The translations under genes were made by a program, and so were the position numbers. Positions 1 through 5,781 of a stretch of 6,068 bases of DNA are shown here, piece after piece (within the stretch, counting starts at the first letter, position 1; the number at the start of each line of letters is the position of its first letter). Source of the stretch: DATGIQ01 sp035295665 (lineage in GTDB: Bacteria > Planctomycetota > Planctomycetia > Gemmatales > Gemmataceae); NCBI GenBank assembly GCA_035295665.1, contig DATGIQ010000393.1:1-6068 (forward strand), given 5' to 3'. Below the pieces are notes generated by a model. That model saw nothing but the letters and a program-made list of their open reading frames with translations, had not been told where the DNA came from and ran no database searches.

Positions 1-1473
1 GAGGTCCGGATGGCCATTGACAATGATCTCGCCGATATAGGTGAGCAGCTTGGTCGCCCGGTCTTGCCGTGTCGGCAACTGAAACAGCTCGGGTGTCTCG
101 TCGAGGAAGTGCGTGGTGAAGCGGCCGGCTAAAAAGTCTGGATGGGTCACCAGGTTGAGAAGGAACGGGATATTTGTCTTCACGCCGCGGACCCGGAATT
201 CTTGCAGACAGCGCTCCATGCGCCGGGCTGCATCGGCGAAGCGCAACCCGTGGGCCGTCACTTTCACCAGCAGCGAATCATAGAACGGCGTGATCACCGC
301 TCCCGAAAAAGCCGTGCCCGCATCGAGACGGATGCCGATCCCGCTGGCCGAGCGGTAATGGCTCAGGCGCCCGTAGTCGGGAACGAACGCATTCGCCGGG
401 TCTTCCGTAGTGACCCGGCACTGAAACGCGTAGCCATGCGGCTTGACGTTCTCCTGGTTGCCGAGCCCGATTTCCGAGTCGGAGAGTGGCCGGCCTTGCG
501 CGATCAGAATTTGGCTCCGAACAAGGTCGTAGTCGGTAATCACTTCGGTGACGGTGTGCTCGACCTGGATGCGCGGGTTGACTTCGATGAAGTAGAAGTC
601 CCCGGACTCGGTGTCGAGAAGGAATTCCACGGTGCCGGCATTGTCGAGGCGCACGGCTCGCCCGACGGCCAAGGCAGCATCCAGGATCCGAGCCCGTGTG
701 TGCGGATCGAGATTCAATGCCGGGGCGATCTCGACAATCTTTTGATGGCGGCGCTGCAAGGAACAATCGCGCTCGAACAGGTGAACCAGGTTGCCGTGCT
801 GGTCGCCAAGGAGCTGCACCTCGATATGGCGGGCCCGCTGCACATACTTTTCCAGAAACACATCGGCGATGCCGAACGCAGTGCCGGCCTCACGGCGAGC
901 CTGCTCCAAGGCATCATCGAGCCGATCAGCGGTAAGGGCGATGCGCATGCCGCGGCCGCCGCCACCCATGGCGGCCTTGACGATGACGGGATAGCCCAGC
1001 TTCCGCGCCAGGGCGCGAGCCTCGGCAGGAGTGCGCACCGGTGTCTCGCTGCCGGACAAGACCGGCACGCCGGCTTGCTGAGCAAGATGTCGGGCAGCCA
1101 CCTTGTCGCCCAATCGTTCCAGGATATCGACGCGCGGCCCGACGAAGATTAGACCGGCCTCCCGGCAGGCCCGGGCAAACGCGGGATTTTCGGAGAGGAA
1201 ACCATAACCCGGATGAATGGCTGTCACTTCATGTTGGACGGCCAGGGCGACGATGCCGGGAATGTCAAGGTAGGCGCGGATCGGCTCGCCTGCTTTGCCA
1301 ATGCGGTACGCTTCATCCGCCTTGAAGCGGTGCAAGGCGAAGCGGTCCTCGTGGGAATAGATGGCCACCGTGCGAATGCCCAGTTCATGGGCGGAACGAA
1401 AAACGCGGATGGCGATCTCGCTGCGATTGGCAACGAGAAGCTTGCGAATGGACTGAATTGATTCCTCCGGCAT
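1..1473 (-). CDS. pyc: Pyruvate carboxylase, N-terminal part (biotin carboxylase domain), runs off left edge
   Basis: Pyruvate carboxylase makes oxaloacetate from pyruvate, bicarbonate and ATP using a biotin arm, an anaplerotic cytoplasmic reaction. Only 491 codons are present, against roughly 1,150 for the full enzyme, so the carboxyltransferase and biotin-carrier domains lie outside the window. Visible in order: the biotin carboxylase N-lobe (LLVANRSEIAIRVFRS, residues 12-27), HPGYGFLSEN (87-96), the ATP-grasp glycine loop KAAMGGGGRGMR (166-177), ERDCSLQRRHQKIVE (234-248) and the catalytic FIEVNPRIQVEHTVTE (295-310). The pyruvate carboxylase assignment, rather than acetyl-CoA carboxylase AccC, rests on YSHEDRFALHRFKADEAY (39-56) and the final LPTRQDRATKLLTYIGEI, which continues past the AccC end. 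The ATG at 1473 is the only plausible start: the in-frame stop TAG lies about 50 bases upstream with no other ATG, GTG or TTG between. A weak AGGA sits 10 bases before it. It is divergent from the lip genes. Confidence 0.95.
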   Translation of the reverse strand, partial: MPEESIQSIRKLLVANRSEIAIRVFRSAHELGIRTVAIYSHEDRFALHRFKADEAYRIGKAGEPIRAYLDIPGIVALAVQHEVTAIHPGYGFLSENPAFARACREAGLIFVGPRVDILERLGDKVAARHLAQQAGVPVLSGSETPVRTPAEARALARKLGYPVIVKAAMGGGGRGMRIALTADRLDDALEQARREAGTAFGIADVFLEKYVQRARHIEVQLLGDQHGNLVHLFERDCSLQRRHQKIVEIAPALNLDPHTRARILDAALAVGRAVRLDNAGTVEFLLDTESGDFYFIEVNPRIQVEHTVTEVITDYDLVRSQILIAQGRPLSDSEIGLGNQENVKPHGYAFQCRVTTEDPANAFVPDYGRLSHYRSASGIGIRLDAGTAFSGAVITPFYDSLLVKVTAHGLRFADAARRMERCLQEFRVRGVKTNIPFLLNLVTHPDFLAGRFTTHFLDETPELFQLPTRQDRATKLLTYIGEIIVNGHPDL

Positions 1474-1559
1474 GAGTAATGCATCCTGGAGATTGGCCTG
1501 GTTGGCGGTGTCGGTTTCACTCTATCCTAAATGGCTACGCGCGATTCGGCTACATACAA

Positions 1560-1609
1560 GCCTGACGCGCCGGCGAAGTAGACCGCTGTCCTTCACTGGC
1601 GCGTCAGGC
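1560..1609. repeat. Long inverted repeat / hairpin in the divergent intergenic region
   Basis: Arm 1560-1578 pairs with arm 1591-1609 around a 12-base loop. Twelve consecutive base pairs start with GCCTGACGCGCC against GGCGCGTCAGGC. A G-U wobble, a G-C pair, one C-A mismatch and four more pairs follow. Neither strand has a following T-run, and both flanking genes point away from it, so it is not a terminator for either. It could be a repetitive extragenic palindrome, an operator or an RNA structure. The sequence alone does not decide. Confidence 0.75.
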
Positions 1610-1678
1610 GTGTGATGCAAGGAAACAAATTCGGCGGGCGCGCCGGGGAACACAAACGGGATTTACCTTGTGGCTCCC

Positions 1679-1707
1679 TTGGAAGGGTTGGTAGATTAAG
1701 GTAAGAT
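1679..1707 (+). promoter_or_regulatory. Weak sigma70-like promoter candidate for the lip operon
   Basis: TTGGAA at 1679-1684 and TAAGAT at 1702-1707 are separated by 17 bases, each matching four of six consensus positions. It lies about 80 bases before lipB, downstream of the hairpin. Such matches are common by chance, so this is only a candidate. Confidence 0.2.
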
Positions 1708-1784
1708 TGGGCCATCGATTGACCGGGAGAGTTGGCAGGGCTCACGGACAGTCGTCGTTCGTGGGCTCCTTTTGTTGAGTCGGA

Positions 1785-2540
1785 GTGATGAACTTCGAGC
1801 CATCGCTTGGGACTGTGGTCCGCACAGCCGAACCCGCCTTGGAGGTTTACTTGCTGGGATCGGTGGACTTCGAGGCTGCGCTGGCATTGCAGCACCGGCT
1901 GGTGTTCGACATCGCCAGTAATCGCTCGGCCTCCGCCCTGATCCTTTGCCAGCATCCGCCCCTGATCACGGTCGGCCGCCAGGGTAGCCGAGCCCATATC
2001 TTGTGCGATGGCGAAGAGCTGCGCGCCCGCCGCTGGCGGGTGCGCTGGGTCAACCGCGGCGGCGGCTGCCTGTTGCACATGCCGGGCCAGATGGCCATCT
2101 ACCCGATTTTCGCATTGGATCACGTCGGCCTGGGCGTCCACGATTACCTGGAGCGGCTCCATGACGTGCTGTTCGCCCTGCTGGATGATTTCAATATCCG
2201 CGGCGAAAGGCGGACCAGCCAGCCCGGCATCTGGGTGGCACGCCGTCCGATCGCCAGTGTCGGCGTGGCCATTCGCGATTGGGTCGCCTATTTTGGCGCG
2301 GCGTTGAACATTCATCCAAATCTTCTGCCGTTCCGATTGGTCCAGACCGCGGGCCCGACGGGCGGTACGATGACCTCGATCGAGCGCGAGCGCCACGGTC
2401 CCCTGCGGCCAGCGTTTGTCCGGGAGCGGTTGCTCGAACACTTCACCGATCGCTTTCGCATTTCGCGGACCTCGCTCTTCTTCGATCACCCATTGCTCAA
2501 GCGAAAGGCGCCGTCCGATGCTCTCGCTACCTCTTCTTGA
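1785..2540 (+). CDS. lipB: LipB-family octanoyltransferase homologue lacking the catalytic Lys and Cys
   Basis: LipB moves octanoate from acyl carrier protein to lipoyl domains, supplying the substrate for LipA. Family features are seen in order: LCQHPPLITVGRQG (54-67), the substrate-loop motif RGGGCLLHMPGQMAIYP (91-107, usually RGGxxTxHGPGQ), PGIWVARRPIASVGVAIRDW (147-166) and ALNIHPNLLPF (173-183), then TMTSIERE. The catalytic dyad is missing. The lysine that precedes I-A-S-x-G is Pro155, and the cysteine of the usual PCG is Ala189 in QTAG. There is no lysine before residue 239 and no cysteine after C95, so no simple register shift restores the dyad. The length of 251 residues is slightly above the E. 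coli enzyme, with a C-terminal tail. The start is GTG 1785 or ATG 1788, because TGA at 1776-1778 closes the frame upstream. It overlaps lipA by 23 bases. Family membership is firm; octanoyltransferase activity is doubtful. Confidence 0.85.
   Translation: MMNFEPSLGTVVRTAEPALEVYLLGSVDFEAALALQHRLVFDIASNRSASALILCQHPPLITVGRQGSRAHILCDGEELRARRWRVRWVNRGGGCLLHMPGQMAIYPIFALDHVGLGVHDYLERLHDVLFALLDDFNIRGERRTSQPGIWVARRPIASVGVAIRDWVAYFGAALNIHPNLLPFRLVQTAGPTGGTMTSIERERHGPLRPAFVRERLLEHFTDRFRISRTSLFFDHPLLKRKAPSDALATSS
2504..2508 (+). promoter_or_regulatory. Ribosome binding site of lipA
   Basis: AAAGG lies nine bases before ATG 2518, inside the end of lipB. It supports this start over the longer frame that opens at 2416, whose extra residues read as lipB out of frame. 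Confidence 0.6.
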
Positions 2541-3435
2541 GGCCAAGGATAAGCCGGAGAGGGCGAGAGGACGTCTGCCCCCCTGGCTCAAGCGCAGCCT
2601 TCCGCACGGCAACGGCAACTACTTCACCCAGCATTTGCTCGAGGAACTCCATCTGGAGACGGTGTGTGAAAACGCGCGCTGCCCGAACCGACCCGAATGC
2701 TATGCGCGGCGCACGGCGACGTTCATGATCCTGGGCAATGTTTGCACCCGCCCGTGCGGCTTCTGCTCGGTATCCAAGGGAACGCCGGAAGTCCTGCAAG
2801 ATGATGAGCCCGAGCGCGTGGCCGAGGCTGCCCGTCGCCTCGGATTACGCCATGTCGTGATCACCTCCGTGACCCGCGACGATCTGCCGGACGGAGGCGC
2901 CGACCACTTCGCGCGCTGCATCCGGACGGTGCGTGCACGGACGGGGGCTGTCATCGAGGTGTTGACGCCCGATTTCCTGGGGCAGACACAGGCTATCGAT
3001 CGGGTGCTGGAAGCCCAGCCGGAGGTTTATAACCACAATCTGGAAACGGTGCCTCGGCTCTACCAAAAGGTGCGCGGCCGGGCGGATTACCGGCGGAGCC
3101 TCGATCTCCTGGCGCGCGTCAAACGCCGGGCCCCGGAGATCTTCACCAAGAGCGGCCTGATGCTCGGATTGGGTGAAACCATCGACGAGCTTCTGGAGGT
3201 ACTGGCGGATTTGCGCGCCGTGAAGTGCGATCATCTCACCCTCGGGCAGTATTTGGCGCCGACCTTGAAGCATATTCCCGTGAAGCGGTATGTGCCGCCC
3301 GAAGAGTTTGACGCTCTTGCGAAGTTGGCCCGATCGCTCGGTTTCCGGCAGGTGGCCAGCGGTCCGTTCGTGCGATCCAGCTATCATGCCGAGGAGATGC
3401 TGAACGTCGATGCGCACGGAAATCCTTCTGCCTGA
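2518..3435 (+). CDS. lipA: Lipoyl synthase, radical SAM enzyme
   Basis: LipA inserts two sulfur atoms into the octanoyl chain bound to a lipoyl domain, the last step of lipoate biosynthesis. It uses S-adenosylmethionine and two 4Fe-4S clusters. All key motifs are present in 305 residues. The auxiliary-cluster cysteines are C50, C55 and C61 (CENARCPNRPEC). The radical SAM cysteines are C76, C80 and C83 (CTRPCGFC). The C-terminal RSSY motif, whose serine ligates the auxiliary cluster, is at 286-289. The lead-in PHGNGNYF and NHNLETVPRLYQKVR, KSGLMLGLGET, LTLGQYLAPT are typical of the family. The start at 2518 is chosen for the AAAGG site and because the N-terminus then matches family length. It overlaps lipB by 23 bases and the following lipoyl-like gene by 26, so the three are probably co-translated. 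Nothing suggests loss of function here, in contrast to its two neighbours. Confidence 0.96.
   Translation: MLSLPLLEAKDKPERARGRLPPWLKRSLPHGNGNYFTQHLLEELHLETVCENARCPNRPECYARRTATFMILGNVCTRPCGFCSVSKGTPEVLQDDEPERVAEAARRLGLRHVVITSVTRDDLPDGGADHFARCIRTVRARTGAVIEVLTPDFLGQTQAIDRVLEAQPEVYNHNLETVPRLYQKVRGRADYRRSLDLLARVKRRAPEIFTKSGLMLGLGETIDELLEVLADLRAVKCDHLTLGQYLAPTLKHIPVKRYVPPEEFDALAKLARSLGFRQVASGPFVRSSYHAEEMLNVDAHGNPSA
3391..3396 (+). promoter_or_regulatory. Ribosome binding site of the lipoyl-like gene
   Basis: GAGGAG lies 13 bases before ATG 3410, a slightly long spacing, within the last codons of lipA. It supports translation of the small overlapping gene. Confidence 0.45.
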
Positions 3436-3655
3436 GCTAGGAGCCGACCCGGCCGTGGTCAGTGTGTGGTTTGCTGAGCCGGGCGAGGTGATTTACGAAG
3501 GCGACCGCTTGGTCGAAATCCTTATTGGCGGCGCAACCTTCGACGTGGCCTCGCCGGCCACAGGCCGATTGCTCGGCAAGCTGGCGCTGCCGGACGATCC
3601 CGTCTTGCCGGGGCAGGTGCTGGGCGTGATGGAGGCAGAAGAATCGAAATCCTGA
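3410..3655 (+). CDS. Small lipoyl/biotinyl-like domain protein without the acceptor lysine
   Basis: This is an 81-residue protein consisting of one lipoyl/biotinyl-type beta-barrel and almost nothing else. The pattern follows E2 lipoyl domains closely: LLPELG (6-11), VVSVWFAEPGEVIYEGDRLVE (16-36), then the hairpin, FDVASPATGRL (44-54) and VLPGQVLGVME (65-75). In canonical domains the hairpin turn reads E-T-D-K-A with the lysine carrying lipoate or biotin. Here it reads L-I-G-G-A, so Gly41 occupies the lysine position and Gly40 the aspartate. Both codons are GGC, at least two changes away from any lysine codon, so a single read error is not the cause. The only lysines are K57 and K80, neither in the turn. 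It overlaps lipA by 26 bases, which ties it to lipoate metabolism. It might be a structural partner or decoy for LipA or the LipB-like protein, or a stand-alone barrel. No function is established. Confidence 0.85.
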   Translation: MRTEILLPELGADPAVVSVWFAEPGEVIYEGDRLVEILIGGATFDVASPATGRLLGKLALPDDPVLPGQVLGVMEAEESKS

Positions 3656-3665
3656 TACCCGGTCG

Positions 3666-3731
3666 GTTTGGCGGCGGTTCGCAGAACCACGCGGGCACGC
3701 TCCTACGCGGTCCTGCGAACTGCCGCTAAAC
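3666..3731. repeat. Long imperfect hairpin between the lip genes and tmk
   Basis: Arm 3666-3688 pairs with arm 3709-3731 over 23 positions with two G-U wobbles and one A-C mismatch, around a 20-base loop. It fills most of the 86-base gap and ends directly against the GGAA at 3732-3735 that precedes tmk. No T-run follows on the plus strand, so it is not a classic rho-independent terminator. On the minus strand the stem ends in a short TTT. It may be a repetitive palindromic element, a 3' stabilising structure for the lip mRNA, or a transcription attenuator. Confidence 0.75.
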
Positions 3732-3741
3732 GGAATCGTGA

Positions 3742-4386
3742 ATGAGAATCTCACCGATGGTACGTGGCCTTTTCATTTCGCTGGACGGTCTCGACGGCAC
3801 CGGGAAATCGACGCAATGCCGCTTGTTGGTGCATTGGCTCCGTAACCGTGGCCATGTCGTTACCCAGTGTGCCGATCCGGGGGGGACTCCGCTTGGCGAG
3901 AAAATTCGCGCGTTGCTGCTGGATCGCCAAGAAGAAATGACCGTGGCCTGCGAAGCCTTTCTTTTCATGGCCAGCCGGGCGCAGCTCACCGCCGAGATCA
4001 TCCGTCCGGCTCTCGACGCCGGTCGTGTGGTTGTCTCCGATCGCTTCTTGCTGGCCAACGTCGTCTACCAGGGACACGCCGGCGGCCTGGAGCCCGAGCT
4101 GCTGTGGACCCTAGGCCGGATCGCATCCGCAGGCCTGGAGCCGGACTTGACCCTGATCCTGGACTTGCCGGTGGAAGCAGCGCTGGCTCGGCGCAAAGGG
4201 GATGCGGACCGTTTCGAGAGCCGAGCCATCGAATATCAGGCCGGCGTGCGCGAAGGATTTCTCACGGAAGCAAGGCGGCATCCGGATCGCCTGCGGGTCA
4301 TCGACGCCAGTTCGGCACCGGAAATCGTCCACGAACGAATCTGTCAGGAGGTGGCCCGTGTCTTGGCAGCGGGTCCGCGGCCATGA
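3742..4386 (+). CDS. tmk: Thymidylate kinase
   Basis: It phosphorylates dTMP to dTDP with ATP, in the pathway to dTTP. The 214 residues show the P-loop SLDGLDGTGKSTQ (13-25), DPGGTPLGEKIR, SDRFLLANVVYQG (the DR motif and YQG) and the lid ARRKGDADRFESRAIEYQAGVREGF. A P-loop without a basic residue and arginines in the lid place it with the bacterial (E. coli-like) type II enzymes. Small departures are D for the usual E before the P-loop (LDG for EG) and ADPGGTP for REPGGTP; both are probably lineage variation. The start at 3742 has GGAA six bases upstream; a second ATG at 3757 would also leave an intact P-loop. It is followed by holB with a 29-base overlap, a pairing common in bacteria. Confidence 0.94.
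   Translation: MRISPMVRGLFISLDGLDGTGKSTQCRLLVHWLRNRGHVVTQCADPGGTPLGEKIRALLLDRQEEMTVACEAFLFMASRAQLTAEIIRPALDAGRVVVSDRFLLANVVYQGHAGGLEPELLWTLGRIASAGLEPDLTLILDLPVEAALARRKGDADRFESRAIEYQAGVREGFLTEARRHPDRLRVIDASSAPEIVHERICQEVARVLAAGPRP
4346..4351 (+). promoter_or_regulatory. Ribosome binding site of holB
   Basis: A perfect AGGAGG sits six bases before GTG 4358, inside the end of tmk. It fixes the holB start at this GTG and rules out the 52-residue extension from 4202, which is tmk sequence in another frame. Confidence 0.85.
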
Positions 4387-5383
4387 GGCACAACGCCAGG
4401 CATTCGAGCGGGTGATCCAGCGCGGTCGGCTCGCGCACGCTTATCTGTTCACGGGACCGCCAGGTATCGGCAAGCGGCTCTTCGCCGATGAGTTTGCCAA
4501 AGCGCTGCTCTGCGAATCCCGGCCGGCGGAGCGATTCGAAGCATGCGATCACTGTGCCGCCTGCGTGCAAGTAGCGGCGGGGACGCATCCCGATCACTTC
4601 CTTGCCAGCCGGCCCGAAGAGAGCCTGGAACTGCCGATCAGCGTCATGCGCGAGTTTTGCCATCAACTGGCCCTGAAGCCGGCGCGTGGCCGAGACAAGG
4701 TCGCCATTCTCGATGATGCCGACGACCTCAATGAAGAAGCCGCCAACTGCTTTCTCAAGACGCTTGAAGAGCCGCCGCCGCGCTCGGTGCTGCTCTTGAT
4801 CAGCACCAGCGCAGACCGGCAGCTGCCCACCATCGTGTCTCGTTGCCAGGTCGTTCATTTCCAACCCTTGCCCGCGCAGATTGTCCGTGAGCTGGTGGTC
4901 GGCCAGGGCATCGAAGACGAGACGCTCCTGCGACGGATTGTGCCGCTGAGCGGTGGTAGCCCAGGCCAGGCGTTGGCGCTGGCGGATCCGGCCCTGTGGG
5001 AGTTTCGGCGCCGTCTTCTGGAAGGCTTGGTCCAGCCGCGCTGCGATACCGTCACCCTGGCGCGGTCGTGGATCGAGTTCGTCGAAGATGCGGGCAAAGA
5101 GTCGGCGGCCCAGCGTCGCCGGGCGACGTTGGTGCTTCGCTTCCTGATCCAATTCCTGAGCGCCGCTCTGAACCGGAGTGTGGGAGGGATGCCCGGCTTG
5201 GTAGAGCCGGAGGATCTGCACATGGTGGAGCAACTGGCTCAGCGCGCGGATACGGAGCAAATTCTGCGCATGCTGGAACGCTGTCTGGAAAGCGATCTCC
5301 AGATCGAACGGCGCGTGCAGTTGGTGTTGGTGCTGGAGGGGCTTCTGGATGCGCTGGGGCAGATAATCGGTCGCCGATCTTGA
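4358..5383 (+). CDS. holB: DNA polymerase III delta' subunit (clamp loader)
   Basis: Delta' is part of the clamp loader that places the sliding clamp on primed DNA. The 341-residue protein shows HAYLFTGPPGIGKR (27-40), a four-cysteine zinc module at C52, C63, C66 and C69 followed by AGTHPD (74-79), the Walker B-like region KVAILDDADDLNEEAANCFL (114-133), KTLEEPP and the SRC motif in LPTIVSRC (156-163). The C-terminal part is helical and matches the collar domain in length. The Walker A lysine is kept but is followed by Arg40 instead of Ser or Thr. Delta' proteins usually do not hydrolyse ATP, so this is not alarming. The zinc module argues for delta' or tau/gamma; the short length and the absence of a long tail favour delta'. 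It starts with GTG after an ideal ribosome site and overlaps tmk by 29 bases. Confidence 0.92.
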   Translation: MSWQRVRGHEAQRQAFERVIQRGRLAHAYLFTGPPGIGKRLFADEFAKALLCESRPAERFEACDHCAACVQVAAGTHPDHFLASRPEESLELPISVMREFCHQLALKPARGRDKVAILDDADDLNEEAANCFLKTLEEPPPRSVLLLISTSADRQLPTIVSRCQVVHFQPLPAQIVRELVVGQGIEDETLLRRIVPLSGGSPGQALALADPALWEFRRRLLEGLVQPRCDTVTLARSWIEFVEDAGKESAAQRRRATLVLRFLIQFLSAALNRSVGGMPGLVEPEDLHMVEQLAQRADTEQILRMLERCLESDLQIERRVQLVLVLEGLLDALGQIIGRRS

Positions 5384-5385
5384 GC

Positions 5386-5414
5386 TTGGCTCCTGCGGCG
5401 GAAGTTGTTATAGG
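5386..5414 (+). promoter_or_regulatory. Weak promoter candidate before the lipoprotein gene
   Basis: TTGGCT at 5386-5391 and TATAGG at 5409-5414 are spaced by 17 bases, each four of six to consensus. Transcription would begin at or next to ATG 5422, making a leaderless or near-leaderless message, which fits the lack of a good ribosome site there. Chance occurrence remains likely. Confidence 0.22.
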
Positions 5415-5421
5415 CTGGGCC

Positions 5422-5781
5422 ATGCCGCGACGGTGGATTGGCTGGATTGGCTGGATTGGCTTGGTCCTCTTCCTGCCTGGGATGGCAGGATGTAGCACCA
5501 CGCCCGTTGCGGACCTCCTCGACTTTTTCCGACCCGGCCGAATTGATCCGGGGACCACACCTCCTTATGGGGGCGTTTGTTCGCCGCGCCCGGTTGGTCC
5601 GCCGGCGCCTCTGCCCGGTCCATCGCAACCGGGGCTTCCTGTGGTTCCGGCGCCGCCCCCTGGCCCGGTACCGGCTCCTCAAGGCAATCTGCCGCCGCCC
5701 GTTTGGCCGGACGCAAATGCCCCGGCGCCAGCAGGAATCCCTCCGATATCCTCAACCGGCAGCTTGCCGACTGCGCGGTAA
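5422..5781 (+). CDS. Small proline-rich lipoprotein, function unknown
   Basis: I do not recognise a family. The 119-residue product starts with MPRR, then WIGWIGWIG and a hydrophobic stretch LVLFLPGMAGC. The lipobox-like MAGC places the lipidated cysteine at residue 24 after a signal peptidase II site. The mature protein begins CSTTPVADLLDFFRPGRID and from about residue 46 is dominated by proline, alanine and glycine (for example PAPPPGPVPAPQ), so it is probably disordered and extended from a membrane. One further cysteine, C53, is present. The N-terminus carries a tandem nine-base repeat. ATG 5422 is chosen because it puts MPRR directly before the signal helix; the frame stays open upstream to 4996, but that part is an out-of-frame reading of holB. 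The ribosome site is weak (AGG, seven bases upstream). It lies 38 bases after holB. Confidence 0.75.
   Translation: MPRRWIGWIGWIGLVLFLPGMAGCSTTPVADLLDFFRPGRIDPGTTPPYGGVCSPRPVGPPAPLPGPSQPGLPVVPAPPPGPVPAPQGNLPPPVWPDANAPAPAGIPPISSTGSLPTAR
5434..5460 (+). repeat. Three tandem copies of a 9-base repeat encoding W-I-G
   Basis: TGGATTGGC occurs three times back to back at 5434-5442, 5443-5451 and 5452-5460 with no differences. Each copy adds Trp-Ile-Gly to the signal peptide of the lipoprotein. Because the unit is a multiple of three, copy-number change would alter signal-peptide length without shifting the frame. Confidence 0.9.

Larger units (their letters stand above)
1474..1784. other. Divergent intergenic region between pyc and lipB
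   Basis: These 311 bases separate two divergent genes and must hold both their promoters. I see no convincing small gene in them. The contents are a strong hairpin (1560-1609), an AGGA ribosome site for pyc (complement of 1484-1487) and a weak sigma70-like pair before lipB. A minus-strand reading frame crossing the region (1593 to 2618) is judged to be an antisense shadow of lipB. No tRNA, riboswitch or terminator with a T-run was recognised. Confidence 0.6.

Noticed and set aside
142..1152. Long plus-strand frame of 336 codons over the pyc region
   Set aside because: It is antisense to pyruvate carboxylase, whose motifs are unmistakable on the minus strand. The frame has no recognisable motif and is open because of high GC.
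2416..2517. N-terminal extension of lipA
   Set aside because: The added 34 residues are lipB read out of frame. ATG 2518 has an AAAGG site and gives the normal LipA N-terminus.
1593..2618. Minus-strand frame of 341 codons across the intergenic region and lipB
   Set aside because: It is antisense to lipB and reads through the intergenic hairpin. Its composition is a typical GC shadow with no domain.
3666..3731. Rho-independent terminator for the lip genes
   Set aside because: The stem is strong, but no T-run follows on the plus strand, so only a hairpin is reported.
4202..4357. N-terminal extension of holB
   Set aside because: The added 52 residues are tmk read out of frame. GTG 4358 has a perfect AGGAGG six bases upstream.
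4298..5260. Minus-strand frame of 320 codons opposite holB
   Set aside because: Antisense shadow of holB, which has full clamp-loader motifs.
4996..5421. Upstream extension of the lipoprotein frame into holB
   Set aside because: It lies inside holB in another frame, and would bury the signal peptide in the middle of the protein.
5471..5490. Seven-base-pair hairpin (TCCTGCC / GGCAGGA) in the lipoprotein gene
   Set aside because: It is short, lies inside the coding sequence of the signal peptide and has no T-run. Probably incidental.
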